A stretch of DNA of 64,000 bases from Syntrophosphaera sp035450685 (GCA_035450685.1 DAOTNF010000007.1:1-64000), one strand, 5' to 3'. Positions 1-8,095 are shown, counted from the first letter of the stretch. Notes: generated by a model not told the origin, from the letters alone. A program made the numbers and translations.

Positions 1-75
1 CGGGCATAGCTCAGTTGGTAGAGCATTAGCTTCCCAAGCTGAGGGTCGCGGGTTCGAGTCCCGTTGCCCGCTCCA
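1..75 (+). tRNA. tRNA-Gly (anticodon CCC), first base cut by the window edge
   Basis: A cloverleaf can be folded by eye. The acceptor strand 1-6 pairs with 65-71, and its missing first G would lie one base before the window. The D arm is GCTC/GAGC, the anticodon loop TTCCCAA gives anticodon CCC, and the T arm is GCGGG-TTCGAGT-CCCGT. The 3' CCA is encoded (73-75). Anticodon CCC reads GGG glycine codons. Confidence 0.93.
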
Positions 76-111
76 TTTTATTTAGTAGGTTTGAGGAGGA
101 GTTTGCGGTTT

Positions 112-139
112 TTGTATCAATCTCACTATCATGTATAAT
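112..139 (+). promoter_or_regulatory. Putative sigma-70 promoter upstream of the orphan membrane protein gene
   Basis: A perfect TATAAT at 134-139 lies 16 nt after TTGTAT (112-117). The -35 matches the consensus only at TTG. The promoter would give a ~245-nt leader before the gene at 394. The gene-free stretch 76-393 holds this promoter, the frame remnant at 226-390 and nothing else recognisable. Confidence 0.4.
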
Positions 140-225
140 AACCTCTGATAACTATATAATGGATTTAGGATGTAGTAATTTGTCGAAAAACCTTGACGTG
201 GCTTGAAGAGATGAAAACTATGTGA

Positions 226-390
226 CCGATTACTTGGCTTTACATAGATTGTGACTTACAAAGGATATCTGATGCCCTCAACCAACTGGAAAAATATGAG
301 TTGTGTTATACACCAACATTGGGAATTCAACAACAGCATGAATTACAACGTATATTGTCAGTACAAGCAGTCGAGGTATTAAGGAGTTGA
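226..390 (+). pseudogene. Possible 3' remnant of an unknown gene
   Basis: One frame stays open from just after a TGA at 223-225 to a TGA at 388-390. It reads as plausible protein (it includes QLEKYELCYTP and HELQRIL) but has no usable start codon. The stop lies 3 nt before the ATG at 394, as in a gene pair whose upstream member was truncated. It is short and could be chance. Confidence 0.25.
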
Positions 391-393
391 AAG

Positions 394-945
394 ATGTTTA
401 TAAAAATAGAGTTAGGCACTAAGCCAATTATTTGCCCTTCAAAATGTGATAAAGACTCCATGAATCATGATTTTGAGCAAGGAATGGCTTGTTACAATTC
501 CGCCACATCCGCATTAAGGAATTGTCTATCACAAATATGGTCTTTGTTTGGTGTCATGATAGCTGCTAACTCGATAGTAACATATGGTTGGGCAAGCTTC
601 TTCTTTTCATCAAACAAAAAGTATCCCATTATAGCACTAATAGCCATGCCAATAATCGGTTTATTGCTCGCCCTCGTGTGGTTACTACTTTATATACGAT
701 ATGACTGGTATTACAAGTATCACCTCTCTTGGGCAATCGAGATGGAAGAAAGGTATCTTGGCGTAAATACTATGTATTTGATGCTTACTAAGACTAAATA
801 TGTAATGAATAGGCTAAAACCTACTACTTTTAGTTACGACACTACTTTGAAAAAAGGTATCAGATTCAACCGAATAGTTAGGTATGCAGTAATAGTATTA
901 TTCATTATCTCGCATTGTTTGATTATAACAATATCCTTACTATAA
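394..945 (+). CDS. Unknown small AT-rich membrane protein (183 aa)
   Basis: No family was recognised. Residues about 50-70 (LFGVMIAANSIVTYG...) and 78-100 (IIALIAMPIIGLLLALVWLLL) form a hydrophobic hairpin. A charged helical segment follows, and a last hydrophobic helix runs to the C-terminus (about 164-183). The layout (soluble N-terminus, TM hairpin, then an aromatic segment with W-Y-Y-K-Y) recalls small RipA/SLATT-like membrane proteins found near defence genes, but that is from memory and weak. The start is supported by AAGGAG 8 nt upstream. The base composition is clearly more AT-rich than the acyl-CoA synthetase next door, which suggests acquired DNA. It stands alone between a tRNA gene, a common integration site, and a repeat island. 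Confidence 0.7.
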   Translation: MFIKIELGTKPIICPSKCDKDSMNHDFEQGMACYNSATSALRNCLSQIWSLFGVMIAANSIVTYGWASFFFSSNKKYPIIALIAMPIIGLLLALVWLLLYIRYDWYYKYHLSWAIEMEERYLGVNTMYLMLTKTKYVMNRLKPTTFSYDTTLKKGIRFNRIVRYAVIVLFIISHCLIITISLL

Positions 946-1280
946 TCATCATTCGTATCAATCAATACATCATGCATTATATAAGATTCTCTTTTAAGCT
1001 AAGAGGGTTATTAATAGTAGATTATTGGTCTATTCCAAACGATACCTCTTTAAGATCAGAATGTGAGGCGACAGTTAAAAATCGAGCAAAGGGAGAATAC
1101 CAGCTCCTTTCCGCCCTCATACTTTGATCGCTGATTGATCACTAATTGACCGCTGGGCAATCGCTGTGCGGAAAATCACTTGGCGTTCAACGGGTAATCA
1201 ATGGGACATGAGAACTGGAGGGAGTCTGGATGGCCTGCAATATCTACGCCAATAAACATTTCAAGGCTGGCTGGTTGTTT

Positions 1281-2114
1281 CTAAAAGACTGGATCCCGGG
1301 TCAAGCAAGCTTGCCCGGGATGACACAGATAGAGTCTGTTGGGGCTTGTTTTCAGGGAACCTTATCACCATTTCACCTTTCATAAATCCTGCTGATCCTG
1401 TCGATCCTGTTATCCGCGTTCTATTTCCTTTCCACATATCGTAGCACCTATATTATATAGAGGGGGATTGCCCTCATTTGATTCCCGGGTTCCGGCATGG
1501 GTCTTCCTGGGGTCAACCTTATAATTTATAAGGATGACCTAAGGATGATGGCACTAAAGCCAGTAGCAGCAAGGGAGAGAGCTATGAAGGATAATGCGGA
1601 TGGTTGAGGTATTTCGTGGAAAGGTGGAAAGGACGTGATTGCCCGTTATTATGTAGCGGCGCTTGCTATAGCGCCGTAGAGGGGCAGGCTGCAAAGCCTT
1701 AATATTTTTACCATAGTAATCCGTAAATCAGTTTAATCCGTGAATCCGTATAAGATTTGCATGCAAACTCCAAACGGATTAAACGGATTATACGGATTAA
1801 CGGATAAATAGTTTTTGCCCTGTGTTCTATCTCACAGCTAAACTTTTCCACTGCCATTTCAAAAGACTGGATCACGGCTCGCAGGCCGTGATGACACGGT
1901 TTTTGGTCTGATGGTGCTTTGTTTCGGGGTCGGTGGTTGTTTCTAAAAGACTGGATCACGGGTCAAGTCACCCCACCAAACCGCTACGCGCTTTGGTGAG
2001 GCCCCGACAGCCCGTGATGACACGGTATATAGTCTGCGGTGCTTTGTTTTAGGGTCGGGTGGGACTTGTTACGGGGGGAACCTTTCCACCATTTCACCTT
2101 TCCACCTTTCCACG
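1281..2114. repeat. Intergenic repeat island 1 (modules A, D, foldback, A, A, E)
   Basis: This gene-free stretch (946-2177) lies between converging genes. It holds module A hairpins at 1281-1338, 1861-1910 and 1943-2036, all in + orientation, reading AAAAGACTGGATC...GATGACAC...AGTCTG. A module D element lies at 1438-1597 with the core CTTATAATTTATAAG. An AATCCGT-based foldback lies at 1743-1798. The pyrimidine-rich tract of module E (TTTCCACC/TTTCACC) lies at 2081-2114. The same modules recur in six other islands of the window. Bases 946-1280 show nothing I recognise. Confidence 0.85.
1743..1798. repeat. Foldback repeat built from AATCCGT heptamers
   Basis: AATCCGTATAA (1743-1753) is the exact reverse complement of TTATACGGATT (1788-1798). 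The flanks continue with further AATCCGT/ACGGATT copies, and a 12-bp palindrome TTTGCATGCAAA (1756-1767) lies inside. It resembles an expanded, degenerate form of the ATCCGCG-rich module C of the other islands. Confidence 0.6.
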
Positions 2115-2177
2115 ATTATCACAAGAGAATGTCAGATTACAAATAGCATAAAATAGCTTGAAGAAAGCGAATTGGTT

Positions 2178-3869
2178 TTACTGATAGAGGAAGCGCTTGA
2201 TCTTTTGGGTGGCGGTTTTCTCGAAGGGTTCCTTTTGTTCGCTGATCTTGCGGATGCGGGAGAAGGCGGAAAGGTTGTGATTGGCCTGGGCCTTGATTTC
2301 CTCCAGCAGGCGTTGGATGGCGGGTTCTGAAGCCAGGCTGCCCATCTTGTCCAGGTGCAGGTGTTTTTCCAGGTATTCCGGATTGAGGAAGACCCGCGCC
2401 ACGATCTGTCCCCCACTTTCCAGGGCCAGCGATTCAAGCACCGCTTCGTGTTCGTTGAGTTTGGATTCGATCTCCTCCGGGTAGATGTTTTCGCCGGAGG
2501 AAGCCACGATCACGTTTTTGCTGCGGCCAAAGATATAGAGGTCGCGTCCCTTGCGCAGGATGCCCAGGTCTCCGGTCTTGAAAAAGCCATCCGGGGTAAA
2601 GGCTTCCGCGGTGCGCAGGCTGTCTTTGTAATAGCCCAGCATCACGGTGTCGCCCTTGACCTCGATCTCGCCGATTTTGGTCTTGGGATCGGGATTCGCG
2701 ATGCGCACCTCGAGGTTGGCGAGGGTCTGCCCCGTGCCCCGGAAGCGTATGTTTTTGGGGGTGCTTCCCGCGATCAGGGGCGAGGTTTCGGTGAGCCCAT
2801 AGCCGATGGCGTAAGGGAATCCCGCTTCGTAGAGAAAGCGCTCCACCTCATAGGAAAGCTTGGCGCCGCCGATGCCAAAGAAATGGATCTGCCCGCCAAA
2901 GGTTTTCATCAGCTTTTTGCCAGCCAGCTTGTGCAGCAGCTTGCGGGTGGGCGGCATCCGGTACAGATAGCGGAAAAGCGGGTTGCCCGTAAGCTGAGGA
3001 TGTACCTGCATCTTGAAGATCTTTTCGATGATCAGGGGCACGGTGAGCATCATGGTGGGGCGAATCTTTTGCATGGCGGGAACCAGCACCCGCGCCGTGG
3101 GAGGTTTGTCCAGATAGTAAATGGCGCCGCCGCCCATCATGGGAATGATGAAGCCGATGGTGCATTCATAGGTGTGCGGCAGCGGCAGGATGGAGATCAG
3201 CCTGTCCTGGGGGGTCACCAGCTGGAACTGGAAGGTCACCCAGGCGTCGTGCACCAGATTGCGGTGCGAAAGCATCACGCCCTTGGAGTGCCCCGTGGTG
3301 CCGGAGGTGTAGATGATGGAGGCCAGATCGTCCTCCGCCACGTTGGTCTTGATGATGCCGATGGCCTTGCGGGCCTTGATGCTAAGCTTTTGGAGCTGCT
3401 TTTTCTGTTCGAAGATGAATTCGCCCAGCTTGTCACTGGAAGCGCGCTGCGGCAGCCGCTCAAAGTTGTCCAGCGCCACCAGCATGACCCGGGGGTCCAG
3501 ATCCGCGTAGCCAATCTTGTCATATTGCGCGGAAGAGACAAAGACCATTTTGGCTTCGGAATGGCGCAGGATGTAGAGGATTTCGTTGACGTGAAAATCC
3601 ACCAGGATGGGCACCACCACGGCGCCCATTGAGGTAATTGCCAGATACGCCACGCCCCAGTTGGGCATGTTTTGGCTAAGGATTGCCACCCGGTCGCCTT
3701 TCACAATGCCCGCCTCAGACATCAGGAACATCACCGCCTCGATCTGCTCGCGCAGCTCTCGATAGCTGATGGGATCGTCATCCACAAAGGCCAGGGTGGG
3801 TCGATCCGCGTTAAGCTCGCAGGAGCGGTAAATCATGTCTTTCAAGGTCATGGCAAAAGGCGCTTTCAC
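2178..3869 (-). CDS. Long-chain acyl-CoA synthetase (AMP-forming, FadD-like)
   Basis: ATP-dependent activation of a fatty or other carboxylic acid to acyl-CoA through an acyl-adenylate; cytosolic or membrane-associated. The ANL-superfamily motifs are in order: P-loop-like YTSGTTGHSKGVMLSH, the adenine site YGLTETSP, GDTVMLGYYKD, TGDLG and the A8 hinge GRSKNVIVASSGENIYPEE. The C-terminal catalytic-lysine region is ATQKIKRFLYQ. The length of 563 aa fits the family. I chose the GTG at 3869 because AAGGGGG lies 5 nt upstream and the alignable sequence begins just after it; the ATG at 3851 is the alternative. The substrate cannot be told from sequence. The gene is monocistronic and divergent from the DUF134 operon. 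Confidence 0.9.
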   Translation of the reverse strand: MKAPFAMTLKDMIYRSCELNADRPTLAFVDDDPISYRELREQIEAVMFLMSEAGIVKGDRVAILSQNMPNWGVAYLAITSMGAVVVPILVDFHVNEILYILRHSEAKMVFVSSAQYDKIGYADLDPRVMLVALDNFERLPQRASSDKLGEFIFEQKKQLQKLSIKARKAIGIIKTNVAEDDLASIIYTSGTTGHSKGVMLSHRNLVHDAWVTFQFQLVTPQDRLISILPLPHTYECTIGFIIPMMGGGAIYYLDKPPTARVLVPAMQKIRPTMMLTVPLIIEKIFKMQVHPQLTGNPLFRYLYRMPPTRKLLHKLAGKKLMKTFGGQIHFFGIGGAKLSYEVERFLYEAGFPYAIGYGLTETSPLIAGSTPKNIRFRGTGQTLANLEVRIANPDPKTKIGEIEVKGDTVMLGYYKDSLRTAEAFTPDGFFKTGDLGILRKGRDLYIFGRSKNVIVASSGENIYPEEIESKLNEHEAVLESLALESGGQIVARVFLNPEYLEKHLHLDKMGSLASEPAIQRLLEEIKAQANHNLSAFSRIRKISEQKEPFEKTATQKIKRFLYQ

Positions 3870-4014
3870 GGCAACCCCCTTATTGTTTGCGTTTGGATCA
3901 TATTTGGCGCGAAAATGGCTGAGGCACAAAGAAATTTGACGGGGCTAAAAGCGTCAAGGAAAAAGACCTGGCAAGAAAAACGCACTTCTCCGCGGCAGCC
4001 CGGAAAAATAGGCA

Positions 4015-4060
4015 TTGACAAAAAAGCCGGCCCTAATATTGTGCACATATGTTCACAATA
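4015..4060 (+). promoter_or_regulatory. Promoter with a palindromic operator over the -10, upstream of the DUF134 gene
   Basis: TTGACA (4015-4020), a 16-nt spacer and TATTGT (4037-4042) make a plausible sigma-70 promoter. From 4037 to 4060 runs the near-perfect palindrome TATTGTGcACATATGTtCACAATA (split around its centre), with one mismatched pair. It covers the -10 and the start site. The first gene of the operon encodes a helix-turn-helix protein, so autorepression is the simple reading. Confidence 0.65.
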
Positions 4061-4071
4061 GGAAGATCGAT

Positions 4072-4572
4072 ATGGGAAGAAACTGCATAAGCAGATATGT
4101 GCAATCCACGCCGCCGGTAAAGGGTTTCCGGCCCTTCGGCAGGTTGGCTGGCAAGCGCGATTCCGTGGTGCTGACCCTCGATGAATACGAGGCGATCCGG
4201 CTGCTGGATTATGAGCATCACACCCAGGAGGAAGCAGCCGTGCAGATGCGCGTCTCCCGCCCCACCCTCACGCGCATCTATGAAAGGGCCAGGATAAAGT
4301 ATGCCACCGCTTTGGTGGAGGGCTGCCTGCTGCTGATCGGGGGTGGCGACGTGAAGCTGCGCAGACACAGCTATCTCTGCCAGGATTGCGGCACGGAGCT
4401 GGAATCTCCGGAGCAATCCCTCACCGACTGCCCGCGCTGCACTTCATCCCGCGTGGTGTCTTTGGACAACTGCCACCAATCCCAGTGCAGCAGTTGCCGC
4501 AAATGCCGCCACGGACAAGGACGCGGAAGGCACAGATCCAGAAATAACAAAACCAAACAACAAGGAGTATAA
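4072..4572 (+). CDS. DUF134/UPF0251 family DNA-binding protein
   Basis: Probable transcriptional regulator. The N-terminal part carries the family signature (PPVKGFRPFG, LTLDEYEAIRLLDYE). A sigma-70 region-4-like helix-turn-helix follows (EEAAVQMRVSRPTLTRIYERAR, about residues 52-73). The C-terminal third has paired cysteines (CQDCG...CPRC, then CSSCRKC) that look like metal or Fe-S ligands. The start ATG has AGGAAG 7 nt upstream and follows directly on the palindrome at 4037-4060; an ATG-less upstream extension is unlikely. It is the first gene of a six-to-seven-gene operon of NifX-like and MinD-type proteins, a pairing typical of the family in anaerobes. The regulatory role and the metal binding are inferred. 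Confidence 0.85.
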   Translation: MGRNCISRYVQSTPPVKGFRPFGRLAGKRDSVVLTLDEYEAIRLLDYEHHTQEEAAVQMRVSRPTLTRIYERARIKYATALVEGCLLLIGGGDVKLRRHSYLCQDCGTELESPEQSLTDCPRCTSSRVVSLDNCHQSQCSSCRKCRHGQGRGRHRSRNNKTKQQGV

Positions 4573-4905
4573 ATGAAAATCGCAATACCTATGGAACAAG
4601 GTGGGCTTTGCCCCCATTTCGGACACTGCCAGGCTTTCGCCATCTACACGGTGGAGGATGGCAAGATAGTGAAGGAAGAAACTGTTGATCCCCCGGCCCA
4701 CGAACCAGGCTCCCATCCTGCCTTTTTGCACAAACTTGGCTGCAACGTGGTCATCGCGGGAGGCATGGGCGTCAAAGCTCAGGAACTCATGAACGCGAAC
4801 GGAATCAAGGTGATTGTGGGCGCGCCCATCCTGCCCTTGCGGGAATTGGTGGAATCCTATATCCAGGGCAAACTGGAATCCGGTGAAAACCGCTGCGACC
4901 ACTGA
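4573..4905 (+). CDS. NifX/NifB-type dinitrogenase cofactor-binding domain protein (first copy)
   Basis: A small single-domain protein (110 aa) of the dinitrogenase iron-molybdenum cofactor family. The family binds or carries metal clusters, but most members in non-nitrogen-fixers have no assigned role. Visible marks are MKIAIPMEQGGLCPHFGHCQ with Cys/His candidates for metal binding, and VVIAGGMGVKAQELM. It begins at the base after the DUF134 stop codon and overlaps the next gene by one base. No nif structural genes are present, so nitrogen fixation should not be inferred. Confidence 0.85.
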   Translation: MKIAIPMEQGGLCPHFGHCQAFAIYTVEDGKIVKEETVDPPAHEPGSHPAFLHKLGCNVVIAGGMGVKAQELMNANGIKVIVGAPILPLRELVESYIQGKLESGENRCDH

Positions 4906-5765
4906 TGAAGATTGCCATCGCCAGCGGAAAAGGTGGAACGGGAAAGACCACCCTGGCCGTGAACCTGGCCCTGCGCGCGGCTGAAACGATGCCCGTGGCG
5001 TTGCTGGACCTGGATGTGGAAGAGCCCAACGGCGGCATCTTTATCCAGGCGGAAATCGTGGAACAACGAACCATGCACCGGCTTGTGCCAGAGTGGGATG
5101 AGACATCCTGCACCCTCTGCGGCAAGTGCGTGGATATCTGCCGCTTCAACACCATCCTGAAGCTGGGCAAAAAGATCATCGTGATGCCGGAGCTTTGCCA
5201 CTCCTGCCACGCCTGCAGCGAGTTGTGTCCCGCGGGGGCGCTGCCGATGCGGGAAAATGTTTTGGGCAAGCTTCGCCATTACAGGCTTGGCAAGCTGGAT
5301 TTCGTGGAAAGCAAGCTCGAGATCGGTGTGGAAATGGCCTCGCCATTGATCGGCCAGACCATCGGCTACGCGGAATCCCACTGTCCGGGAAAGAGTTACG
5401 TGTTCCGTGACTGCCCGCCGGGCACATCCTGCGCCGTGATGGACGCCACCAAGGACGCGGATTTCGTTATTCTGGTAACGGAGCCTACTCCCTTTGGACT
5501 GCACGACCTCGGCCTTGCCGTGGAAACGATGCGGCATCTGGGCAAGCCGATGGCCGTGGTGATCAACCGCATGGGCATCGGCAACGACGATGTTTTGCGC
5601 TATTGCGAAAGCGAGCGGCTGCCGGTCTGGGGCAAGTTTCCCAACCGGCGGGAGATCGCGGAGCTTTATTCCCGCGGCGAGTTGATCTATCCGCAGGTGG
5701 AGACATTCCGCCGGGAACTGGACTCCATCCTGCAACATCTTGAATCCCTGCCGGGGCAGCCATGA
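4905..5765 (+). CDS. MinD-superfamily ATPase with inserted 2x[4Fe-4S] ferredoxin domain (first copy)
   Basis: Deviant Walker A SGKGGTGKTT lies near the N-terminus. Two ferredoxin-like cysteine sets are inserted at about residues 65-110 (CTLCGKCVDIC and CHSCHACSELCPAGA). The typical DCPPGTSC segment follows at about residue 170. Such P-loop proteins are thought to bind and transfer Fe-S clusters or couple ATP hydrolysis to electron or cluster transfer; the exact reaction is unknown. The length of 286 aa is usual. It overlaps its upstream neighbour by 1 nt and the paralogue downstream by 4 nt (ATGA), so the two are probably translated coupled and may act as a heterodimer. Confidence 0.87.
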   Translation: MKIAIASGKGGTGKTTLAVNLALRAAETMPVALLDLDVEEPNGGIFIQAEIVEQRTMHRLVPEWDETSCTLCGKCVDICRFNTILKLGKKIIVMPELCHSCHACSELCPAGALPMRENVLGKLRHYRLGKLDFVESKLEIGVEMASPLIGQTIGYAESHCPGKSYVFRDCPPGTSCAVMDATKDADFVILVTEPTPFGLHDLGLAVETMRHLGKPMAVVINRMGIGNDDVLRYCESERLPVWGKFPNRREIAELYSRGELIYPQVETFRRELDSILQHLESLPGQP

Positions 5766-6634
5766 AAGAAATAGTGATCATCTCCGGAAAAGGCGGAACA
5801 GGCAAGACCTCCGTCGCCGCCGCGCTCGCCTATACAGTTCCCCGGGTCGTGATGGCGGATTGTGACGTGGACGCCGCTGACCTGCACCTGATCCTAAAGC
5901 CGGTCGTGCGAAGCAGTGAAGAATTTTATAGCGGAGTCAGGGCGGAGATCGACACCCAAAGCTGCGTTGGCTGCGGAAAATGCGAGGAAATCTGCCGTTT
6001 TGCCGCCATCAGCCACGAATCCGGTAAGTTCAGCGTGGACAAGCTTGATTGCGAAGGCTGCGGCTACTGCCAGTTGATCTGCCCCGCGAAAGCCGTCTCC
6101 CTGCCGGAACAGAAGGTGGGGCAATGCTTTATCTCCGACACCAGGTTTGCCTGCCGGCTCATCCACGCCAAACTGGGCATCGGAGCGGACAACTCCGGCA
6201 AGCTTGTGGCCAAGGTGAAAAAAGAAGCCAGGCAGGAAGCCACGCGCACCGGTATGGACTACATCCTGGTGGACGGTTCGCCGGGCATCGGATGCCCCGT
6301 GATCTCGTCTCTTTCGGGAGCGGACTTTGTGCTGCTGGTAACCGAACCCACACTTTCCGGTTTGAACGACCTGAACAGGGTTTGGCAGCTAACAGCCCGG
6401 TTCCGGATTCCCGCGGGTTGCATCATCAACAAAGCAGACCTCAATCCGCAGGTCACCGCGCAAATCAAAGATTTCCTGACACAGCAAGGCATCCGGCATC
6501 TGGATGACCTGCCTTATGATGAAGATTTCTCCCAGGCGATCACGCTTGGTAAATGCCTGCCGGAAATCAACCCCGGCAAATGGAAAACCCGCTTTGCCAA
6601 TCTCTGGCAAGGCATCACAAAGGAGCTCAAATGA
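5762..6634 (+). CDS. MinD-superfamily ATPase with inserted 2x[4Fe-4S] ferredoxin domain (second copy)
   Basis: Paralogue of the preceding gene with the same layout: SGKGGTGKTS, then CVGCGKCEEIC and CEGCGYCQLICPAKA, then DGSPGIGCPV. At 290 aa it has a longer linker after the ferredoxin insert. Adjacent duplicated MinD-ferredoxin genes are a recurrent arrangement beside NifX-like genes in anaerobes. The start overlaps the previous stop (ATGA) and its own stop overlaps the next ATG. The function is inferred to be iron-sulfur or metallocofactor handling in the cytosol. Confidence 0.87.
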   Translation: MKEIVIISGKGGTGKTSVAAALAYTVPRVVMADCDVDAADLHLILKPVVRSSEEFYSGVRAEIDTQSCVGCGKCEEICRFAAISHESGKFSVDKLDCEGCGYCQLICPAKAVSLPEQKVGQCFISDTRFACRLIHAKLGIGADNSGKLVAKVKKEARQEATRTGMDYILVDGSPGIGCPVISSLSGADFVLLVTEPTLSGLNDLNRVWQLTARFRIPAGCIINKADLNPQVTAQIKDFLTQQGIRHLDDLPYDEDFSQAITLGKCLPEINPGKWKTRFANLWQGITKELK

Positions 6635-6981
6635 AGATAGCTTTTACAACCAACGGCACAGATTGGGACGCCAGGATCGATCCCCGGTTCGGACGCACGG
6701 ACTACCTCCTTTTCTACGATGAGGAAAGCAAAACCATGAGCAGCGTTGACAACCGCGAGATCATCAACGTGGAGCACGGAGCCGGCCCCAGGACTGCCCA
6801 AAAGATTTTCGATAATGGAGCGCAGGTGCTCATCACCGGCAATGGCCCCGGCGGGAATGCCGCCAGGATCCTGGACCAAATGGAACTCAAGATCTATGTC
6901 GGAGCCGGCGGAATGACGGTGCGCGAAGCCTACAACGCATATTTGAACAATCAACTTAAACAAGGAGTTAACAATGCCTAA
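6631..6981 (+). CDS. NifX/NifB-type cofactor-binding domain protein (second copy)
   Basis: 116 aa, the same family as the gene at 4573. It has the N-terminal strand MKIAFTTNG, DPRFGRTDYLLFYD and the glycine-rich VLITGNGPGGNAARIL. It lacks the CPHFGHC cysteines of the first copy, having only DPRFGR, so the two paralogues probably differ in metal binding. I chose the ATG at 6631 because AAGGAG precedes it and the family alignment starts there; an in-frame upstream ATG would add 26 unrelated residues. It overlaps the ATPase gene by 4 nt and the next gene by 8 nt. Confidence 0.83.
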   Translation: MKIAFTTNGTDWDARIDPRFGRTDYLLFYDEESKTMSSVDNREIINVEHGAGPRTAQKIFDNGAQVLITGNGPGGNAARILDQMELKIYVGAGGMTVREAYNAYLNNQLKQGVNNA

Positions 6982-7276
6982 TCGTGACGGAACTGGCCCC
7001 CGTGGAAACGGTCGTCCCGGCAAGGGACTTGGTCCCTGCGGACGCTTTGAACGAACAAACTGCCGTGGCTTTGGCCACAGGCACGGAAGAAAAATGGGAT
7101 TTCACCACCGCTGCAGATGCGGCTGCCACTATCCCGCTACAGCCCTTCCCCCAAAGGAAAGCAAAGAATTCTATCTCTATGAACGCGACAACCTGGAAGC
7201 CCGCAAAGCCGAGCTGGAAGAGCAGTTGCGCTGGCTGAACGAACAACTTGAGGAAGAGGAAGGCAAGGAAAGCTGA
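6974..7276 (+). CDS. DUF5320-type small protein
   Basis: 100 aa. The N-terminus MPNRDGTGPRGNGRPGKGLG is the recognisable glycine/arginine-rich DUF5320 start. A short Cys/His-rich stretch follows (residues about 21-52: CGRFERTNCRGFGH, HHRCRCGCHY). A charged coiled-coil of about 35 residues (ERDNLEARKAELEEQLRWL) ends the protein. The family nearly always sits beside NifX-like, MinD-like and Mrp genes, and its role is unknown. The Cys/His cluster could bind metal, and the coiled coil could mediate docking on an ATPase. It overlaps both neighbours. Confidence 0.75.
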   Translation: MPNRDGTGPRGNGRPGKGLGPCGRFERTNCRGFGHRHGRKMGFHHRCRCGCHYPATALPPKESKEFYLYERDNLEARKAELEEQLRWLNEQLEEEEGKES

Positions 7277-8088
7277 TGCAAGAAAAGAACGATGAACAGA
7301 TCCAGGCGCAACTGGCGCGGATCAAGCACCGCATTGTCGTGATGAGCGGCAAGGGCGGGGTCGGCAAGTCCACCATCGCCGTCAATCTCGCCTATGGCCT
7401 GGCCTTGGCTGGCAAAAAGGTGGGCTTGCTGGATGCCGACATCCACGGCCCTTCGGTGGCAAAAATGACCGGCACAGAGGGAGCCAGGGTCTCCGGCACC
7501 CCGGAAGGCATGATCCAGCCGGTGCGCCTGCACGACAATTTCCACGCCCTCTCAATAGCCTATCTGATCGACAGTGAGGATTCCGCCCTGATCTGGCGCG
7601 GCCCGATGAAGATGAGCGCCCTCAAGGAAATGATCGAAAATACCGCCTGGGGCGATCTGGACTATCTGATCGTGGATTGCCCTCCCGGCACCGGCGACGA
7701 GCCCCTCTCGGTGGTGCAGTTGCTGGGCACCCTGGATGGCGCGGTGATTGTCAGTTCCGCCCAGGATGTGGCCATCCTGGACGTGCGCAAGAGCATGGAT
7801 TTTGCCACCAAGCTCAATCTGCCCGTCATCGGCCTGGTGGAGAACATGAGCTATGTGCTCTGCCCCCATTGCGGCAAAGAGATACAGCTCTACGGCGGCG
7901 AAGGGATGGGCAAGCTCCTGATGGACTATCACACCGAGCTTTTGGCCAAGCTGCCCTTCGATACCAATATCACCTCAAGTTGCGATAGCGGCCGCCCCTT
8001 TATCTACGATTTTGGAAAAACCAGCTCCGCGCAGATTCTGCAGGAAGCCGTCCAAAAAATCATAGCAAAATTGGAAACCGGGGCGTAG
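7276..8088 (+). CDS. Mrp/NBP35 family Fe-S cluster carrier ATPase
   Basis: 270 aa P-loop ATPase with deviant Walker A MSGKGGVGKST at about residues 24-34. Other marks are the family sequence DADIHGPSVAKM, DCPPGTGDEPLS and the C-terminal CPHCG pair (CxxC) that holds the bridging [4Fe-4S] cluster in ApbC/Mrp proteins. It is expected to assemble and deliver Fe-S clusters in the cytosol. Its start overlaps the DUF5320 stop by one base. It is the last gene of the tightly packed block, and the promoter at 8096-8123 probably starts a new transcript. Confidence 0.9.
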   Translation: MQEKNDEQIQAQLARIKHRIVVMSGKGGVGKSTIAVNLAYGLALAGKKVGLLDADIHGPSVAKMTGTEGARVSGTPEGMIQPVRLHDNFHALSIAYLIDSEDSALIWRGPMKMSALKEMIENTAWGDLDYLIVDCPPGTGDEPLSVVQLLGTLDGAVIVSSAQDVAILDVRKSMDFATKLNLPVIGLVENMSYVLCPHCGKEIQLYGGEGMGKLLMDYHTELLAKLPFDTNITSSCDSGRPFIYDFGKTSSAQILQEAVQKIIAKLETGA

Positions 8089-8095
8089 ATTTTGT

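Noticed and set aside
915..1127. 70-codon frame overlapping the end of the orphan membrane gene
   Set aside because: It starts inside the upstream gene, reads low-complexity isoleucine-rich sequence, and has no ribosome-binding site.
2355..3632. 425-codon open frame on the + strand opposite the acyl-CoA synthetase gene
   Set aside because: It is antisense to a gene with full ANL motifs, has low-complexity His/Gly/Val-rich composition typical of shadow frames in GC-rich DNA, and no ribosome-binding site.
4573..6981. Nitrogen-fixation cluster
   Set aside because: Only NifX/NifB-type small domains and MinD-type ATPases are present; there is no nifHDK, radical-SAM NifB or NifEN.
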